Source of the DNA: CAJMNU01 sp905214855
GTDB taxonomy: Bacteria > Bacillota > Clostridia > Lachnospirales > Lachnospiraceae
DNA length: 64,000 bases
Assembly (NCBI GenBank): GCA_937890595.1
Contig: CALADM010000010.1
Coordinates: forward strand, 62,001 to 126,000
Reading direction: 5' to 3'
Part shown: in pieces, positions 61,052-64,000 of the stretch
Numbering within the stretch: the first letter of the stretch is position 1
Layout of the letters: every line of letters begins with the position of its first letter
Translations under genes and position numbers: made by a program
The notes under the pieces: generated by a model
Databases searched by the model: none
Told to the model about the DNA's origin: nothing
What the model saw: only the letters and a program-made list of their open reading frames with translations

Positions 61052-62767
61052 CTATATCTTTACTCCGCATGGATGCTCTGGAACTTCATCATACTTCTTT
61101 TCTTTCAAAACATAGTCATAAAAACGATATCCGCCTGACAGATTATAACAGGTAAAACCATTCTCGGAAAGGATACGGCAGGCAATATAACTTCTCAGAC
61201 CACTATGACAATTCACATACAGAGGTTTTGAAAGATCCAATTCCCCAATATGATCTCTCAACTCATCCAATGGAATATGGATCGCTCCCGTAATGTTTGC
61301 CAGAGCAAATTCCTGATCCGTTCTGACATCCAAGAATACACCATTTCCCTCTTTTTGCAGACTCTCAACATCGTGCCAATGATACTGTTTTACAACACCA
61401 CTCCGTACATTCTCGATCACAAAACCTGCCATATTCACAGGATCTTTAGCAGAAGAATATGGTGGTGCATAGGCAAGATCCAATTCTTCTAAATCTGCCG
61501 CTGTCATTCCTGCATGGATTGCTGTTGCCATCACATCCAGTCGTTTATCTACTCCCTCAAATCCTACAATCTGCGCTCCCAGAATTTTCCCTGTCTCTGG
61601 TTCGAAAATGGTCTTAATGGTCATATTGGTCGCACCTGGGTAATAAGTCGCATGGGAAGCAGAATATGTCACAACCTTATCATAGGATAATCCCAGATTC
61701 TTTGCCATCTTTTCGTTTACTCCTGTGGAAGCAGCCGTCATATCAAATAATTTGATAATAGAAGATCCCTGAGAACCAGAAAACGAACTGTCTTTTCCGC
61801 AAATTCTGTCTGCCACGATCCTTCCCTGTTTATTTGCAGGTCCTGCCAGAGCGATCCATGTCTTCTGTCCTGTCACAAAATGTTTCACTTCTACAGCATC
61901 TCCTACAGCATAAATATCTGCTGCTGAAGTTTCCATATTTTCATTGACCCGAATTGCACCATTTCTTGCAAGATCCAATCCTGCATCTTTTGCCAGCTTT
62001 GTCTCCGGAGTAACACCAATTGCCATCACGACAAGATCTGACTGGATTCCCTGTGGCTGTTTTTCTGTCTGTACTATAATTTTACCATTGGAATCTTCCT
62101 CTGTCTTTGTATCTACAAATCCTGTAACCAGAGTATTTAATCTAAGATCCAAACCTTTTCCTCTTAAATAGGCATGTACTTCTGATGCCATATCAAAATC
62201 CAGAGGAGGCAGTACCTGATCGTCACGCTGCAGCAATGTTGTATCAATCCCTGCTTCCATCAGATTCTCTGCTGCCTCAAGACCGATAAATCCACCCCCC
62301 ACAACAATCGCTTTTTGTGGATGATAGCTCTCTATAAACTTGCGGATTTTTAATGTATCTTCTACAGTACGCAGTGTTACAATCCGCTTACTCTCAATCC
62401 CCGGCAAGTTTGGTTTGATCGCCTTTGCCCCTGGTGAAAGGATCAGTTTATCATAATTTTCTGTGTAAACAGTTCCATCTTCCAGCTTTTTGATCTGGAC
62501 AGTTTTTCCCACTGGATCTATAGAAAGGACTTCCTGTTTCACACGTGCATCAATACGAAAACGTCTCCAAAAACTTTCTGGTGTCTGAAGTGTCAGTGCC
62601 TTCTCTTCCTTGATCACTCCACTAATATAATATGGCAGACCACAGTTGGCATAAGATATAAATCCGCTCCTCTCGATCATGATAATCTCTGCTTTTTCAT
62701 CCAGACGACGCAGCCTTGCCGCTGCTGTTGCTCCTCCAGCTACGCCTCCCACAATAACAATCTTCAT
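61052..62767 (-). CDS. CoA-disulfide reductase-like flavoprotein with C-terminal rhodanese domain
   Basis: 571 residues. FAD/NAD(P)H disulfide reductase: FAD motif VIVGGVAGGATAAARLR, active Cys42 in SYANCGLPYYISG, NAD motif VVGGGFIGLEAAENL and the late FAD site DIYAVGDAVEV. Residues about 470-560 are a rhodanese domain with active Cys in VNCHSGLRSY. Such fusions reduce CoA disulfide, CoA-persulfide or polysulfide. It fits the sulfur theme of the window (cyuA, iscS). Monocistronic as far as seen. Confidence 0.9.
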   Translation of the reverse strand: MKIVIVGGVAGGATAAARLRRLDEKAEIIMIERSGFISYANCGLPYYISGVIKEEKALTLQTPESFWRRFRIDARVKQEVLSIDPVGKTVQIKKLEDGTVYTENYDKLILSPGAKAIKPNLPGIESKRIVTLRTVEDTLKIRKFIESYHPQKAIVVGGGFIGLEAAENLMEAGIDTTLLQRDDQVLPPLDFDMASEVHAYLRGKGLDLRLNTLVTGFVDTKTEEDSNGKIIVQTEKQPQGIQSDLVVMAIGVTPETKLAKDAGLDLARNGAIRVNENMETSAADIYAVGDAVEVKHFVTGQKTWIALAGPANKQGRIVADRICGKDSSFSGSQGSSIIKLFDMTAASTGVNEKMAKNLGLSYDKVVTYSASHATYYPGATNMTIKTIFEPETGKILGAQIVGFEGVDKRLDVMATAIHAGMTAADLEELDLAYAPPYSSAKDPVNMAGFVIENVRSGVVKQYHWHDVESLQKEGNGVFLDVRTDQEFALANITGAIHIPLDELRDHIGELDLSKPLYVNCHSGLRSYIACRILSENGFTCYNLSGGYRFYDYVLKEKKYDEVPEHPCGVKI

Positions 62768-62981
62768 AGTTTTTCCTCTCTTTTCTCTGGTTTATCTTTT
62801 TTTAATCATTCTTTTTTCCATGATATATTTTATTTTTTATGACATTCTTCTTGTGTGACAATTTATTTTGTTTGTTATTTCTTTGCTATGTTTATAGTAT
62901 AGCTCATATAAAAACTTTTTTCTGTGACTTAGATACAAAAGTCTTTCATACCCCAAAAACACCCAAATATCATACTCCACC

Positions 62982-63560
62982 CTATGCTTTTTCTCCATAT
63001 TCTCTCACGATCTCATGGAACTGGCTGCCACATCTCTCAATCTCTCCCAACACTCTCTGTCTCCCATCTTCTGTCTGAAACCAGTTTTCCCTATTCACTC
63101 CATAGGTTACAGTGGGACAGACTAAAAAACGGGTTTCAGGAAAACATACCTGATAGTATAATTTACACCGTCTGGCGTGGTACGCCTGACAACAAAGGAT
63201 TGCCGTCTGGACTCTAATTCCCATTTTCTCTGTCACCTGTCTTGAAAATATAGCATTTTCATAGGTATACGTTGCTTCCTCTTCCCTCAAGATCGCCTCA
63301 TCTGCCACTCCATTCTCTCTCAAAATACTGGCAAGATACTCCCATTCTGTCCGAAAACGTGCATCTCCTTTAAAATGTCCTGTCAATTTACTATATTTCC
63401 CCGATGGCAATATATATGGGGCATACCCCTGTTTCCAGAGCTTTGCCGCTATCTTGGCCAAAACTCCCTGATCGCTTCCCGGAATGAAGATCACATCTGC
63501 TTTCTCTGGTTTATCTTCCAAAAAAATAAATTGGCTCATCTCTTCTAAAAATTGTATCAT
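62982..63560 (-). CDS. YdcF/SanA-like DUF218 protein
   Basis: 192 residues. DUF218 pattern: DVIFIPGSDQGVLAKIAAKLWKQG, then PSGKYSK, EEATYTYENAIFSRQ and the His/Arg pair in CCQAYHARRCKLY. Family members are linked to envelope functions such as vancomycin permeability, but the activity is not established. No signal peptide. Its ATG directly follows the stop codon of the cation ATPase gene, so they are one transcript. Confidence 0.8.
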   Translation of the reverse strand: MIQFLEEMSQFIFLEDKPEKADVIFIPGSDQGVLAKIAAKLWKQGYAPYILPSGKYSKLTGHFKGDARFRTEWEYLASILRENGVADEAILREEEATYTYENAIFSRQVTEKMGIRVQTAILCCQAYHARRCKLYYQVCFPETRFLVCPTVTYGVNRENWFQTEDGRQRVLGEIERCGSQFHEIVREYGEKA

Positions 63561-64000
63561 TTACTCCACACTTTCTCTTAATGTTTTTATTCCTTGTATC
63601 ATGGCGGTTGGAACTGCTGCAAAAATAGCAACAGATAAAAGCTGTCTTATCGTCAAGTCTGCTGCTGCAAACATCCCTTGAAGTCCCGGCACAAAAAGAA
63701 CCGCCAAAAGAAACACTCCCCCAAGCAAAAATGCACACACACTATATGGATTGCTGAAGATCCCCAGTCTAAACAAGGAATGTCTGCTTCTACAGTTAAA
63801 TCCATGAAACAGCCTAGCCAAAGTAAGTGTTGTAAATGCCATCGTACTGGCATCTGCCTTTCCTCCCGTCCTAAGTCCTGTATGATAAGAGATCATAGTA
63901 CAGACAGCGATCAACAATCCCTGCACTGTAATCTCCCTTAAAAAACTTCCTGTCAAAATCCCTTCTTTCGGATCTCTTGGAGGAGACGTTAAAAGATCTC
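63561..64000 (-). CDS. P-type cation-transporting ATPase, C-terminal part (runs off the window)
   Basis: Only the last 145 or so residues are inside the window; the open frame continues to its edge without a start. The segment SPPRDPKEGILTG, followed by four or so hydrophobic spans (ITVQGLLIAVCTMISY, STMAFTTLTLARLFHGFN, NPYSVCAFLLGGVFLLA, LLSVAIFAAVPTAMIQG), is the cation_ATPase_C module of calcium-type P-type ATPases. Ion specificity cannot be read from this part. It is followed directly by the DUF218 gene. Confidence 0.82.
   Translation of the reverse strand, partial: DLLTSPPRDPKEGILTGSFLREITVQGLLIAVCTMISYHTGLRTGGKADASTMAFTTLTLARLFHGFNCRSRHSLFRLGIFSNPYSVCAFLLGGVFLLAVLFVPGLQGMFAAADLTIRQLLSVAIFAAVPTAMIQGIKTLRESVE

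Overview
The window looks like chromosome from a low-GC, Gram-positive gut anaerobe of the Clostridia, most probably a Lachnospiraceae. The signs are AGGAGG-type ribosome binding sites, TTGACA-N17-TATAAT promoters, a SpoVB-like flippase, an FprA flavodiiron protein, split MetH with a free-standing reactivation domain, and decayed IS200/IS605 and IS607 elements. The family assignment is inference; no rRNA or marker gene fixes the genus.

Layout. 1-3 kb (minus): serine hydrolase, RsmH-type methyltransferase and Ham1-like pyrophosphatase, transcribed together. 3.3-5.4 kb (plus): three overlapping genes for single-pass membrane proteins, two with N-terminal zinc ribbons, of unknown role. 5.4-7.2 kb: NMT1-like binding lipoprotein, divergent from a GNAT gene with a strong promoter and a structured leader. 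7.3-10.8 kb: aminotransferase and shikimate kinase, divergent aroE, and a GNAT gene broken by one amber codon. 11-16 kb: D,D-carboxypeptidase, then enolase, GH88 and DUF2264. 16.2-24.5 kb: a complete oligopeptide ABC operon (oppB-C-D-F-A) followed by cysteine desulfidase. Its binding protein is circularly permuted and both permeases carry large extra N-terminal domains. 24.7-29.4 kb: AAA+ ATPase, divergent winged-helix and WYL regulators, and an orphan NitT/TauT-type ATPase. 29.4-31.6 kb: two COG0523 GTPases, one with four His/Cys-rich repeats. 31.8-37.5 kb: sbcC, sbcD, tag. 37.5-41.8 kb: a patch of decay with an IS200/IS605 element (tnpB gutted), tRNA-Met, two membrane proteins of unknown role, a methyltransferase pseudogene with three lesions and an IS607 fragment. 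41.9-49.1 kb: metF, MetH reactivation protein, metH, an HPr-like protein without the phosphorylatable His, and znuA-C-B, all on one strand with short gaps. 49.6-64 kb: flavodiiron protein, two MATE pumps, HD protein, YhcC-type radical SAM, amidase, mnmA and iscS, SpoVB-like flippase, CoA-disulfide reductase with rhodanese domain, YdcF-like protein and the C-terminal end of a P-type cation ATPase.

How the genes may work together. Sulfur metabolism recurs: peptide import with cysteine desulfidase, methionine synthesis, IscS feeding MnmA, and a rhodanese-linked disulfide reductase. Zinc handling also recurs: ZnuABC, two COG0523 GTPases, and zinc-dependent MetH in what may be the same transcript as znuACB. 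The least explained parts are the remodelled Opp transporter, the zinc-ribbon membrane operon, and the three-way-junction leader RNA before the GNAT gene at 6.7 kb.
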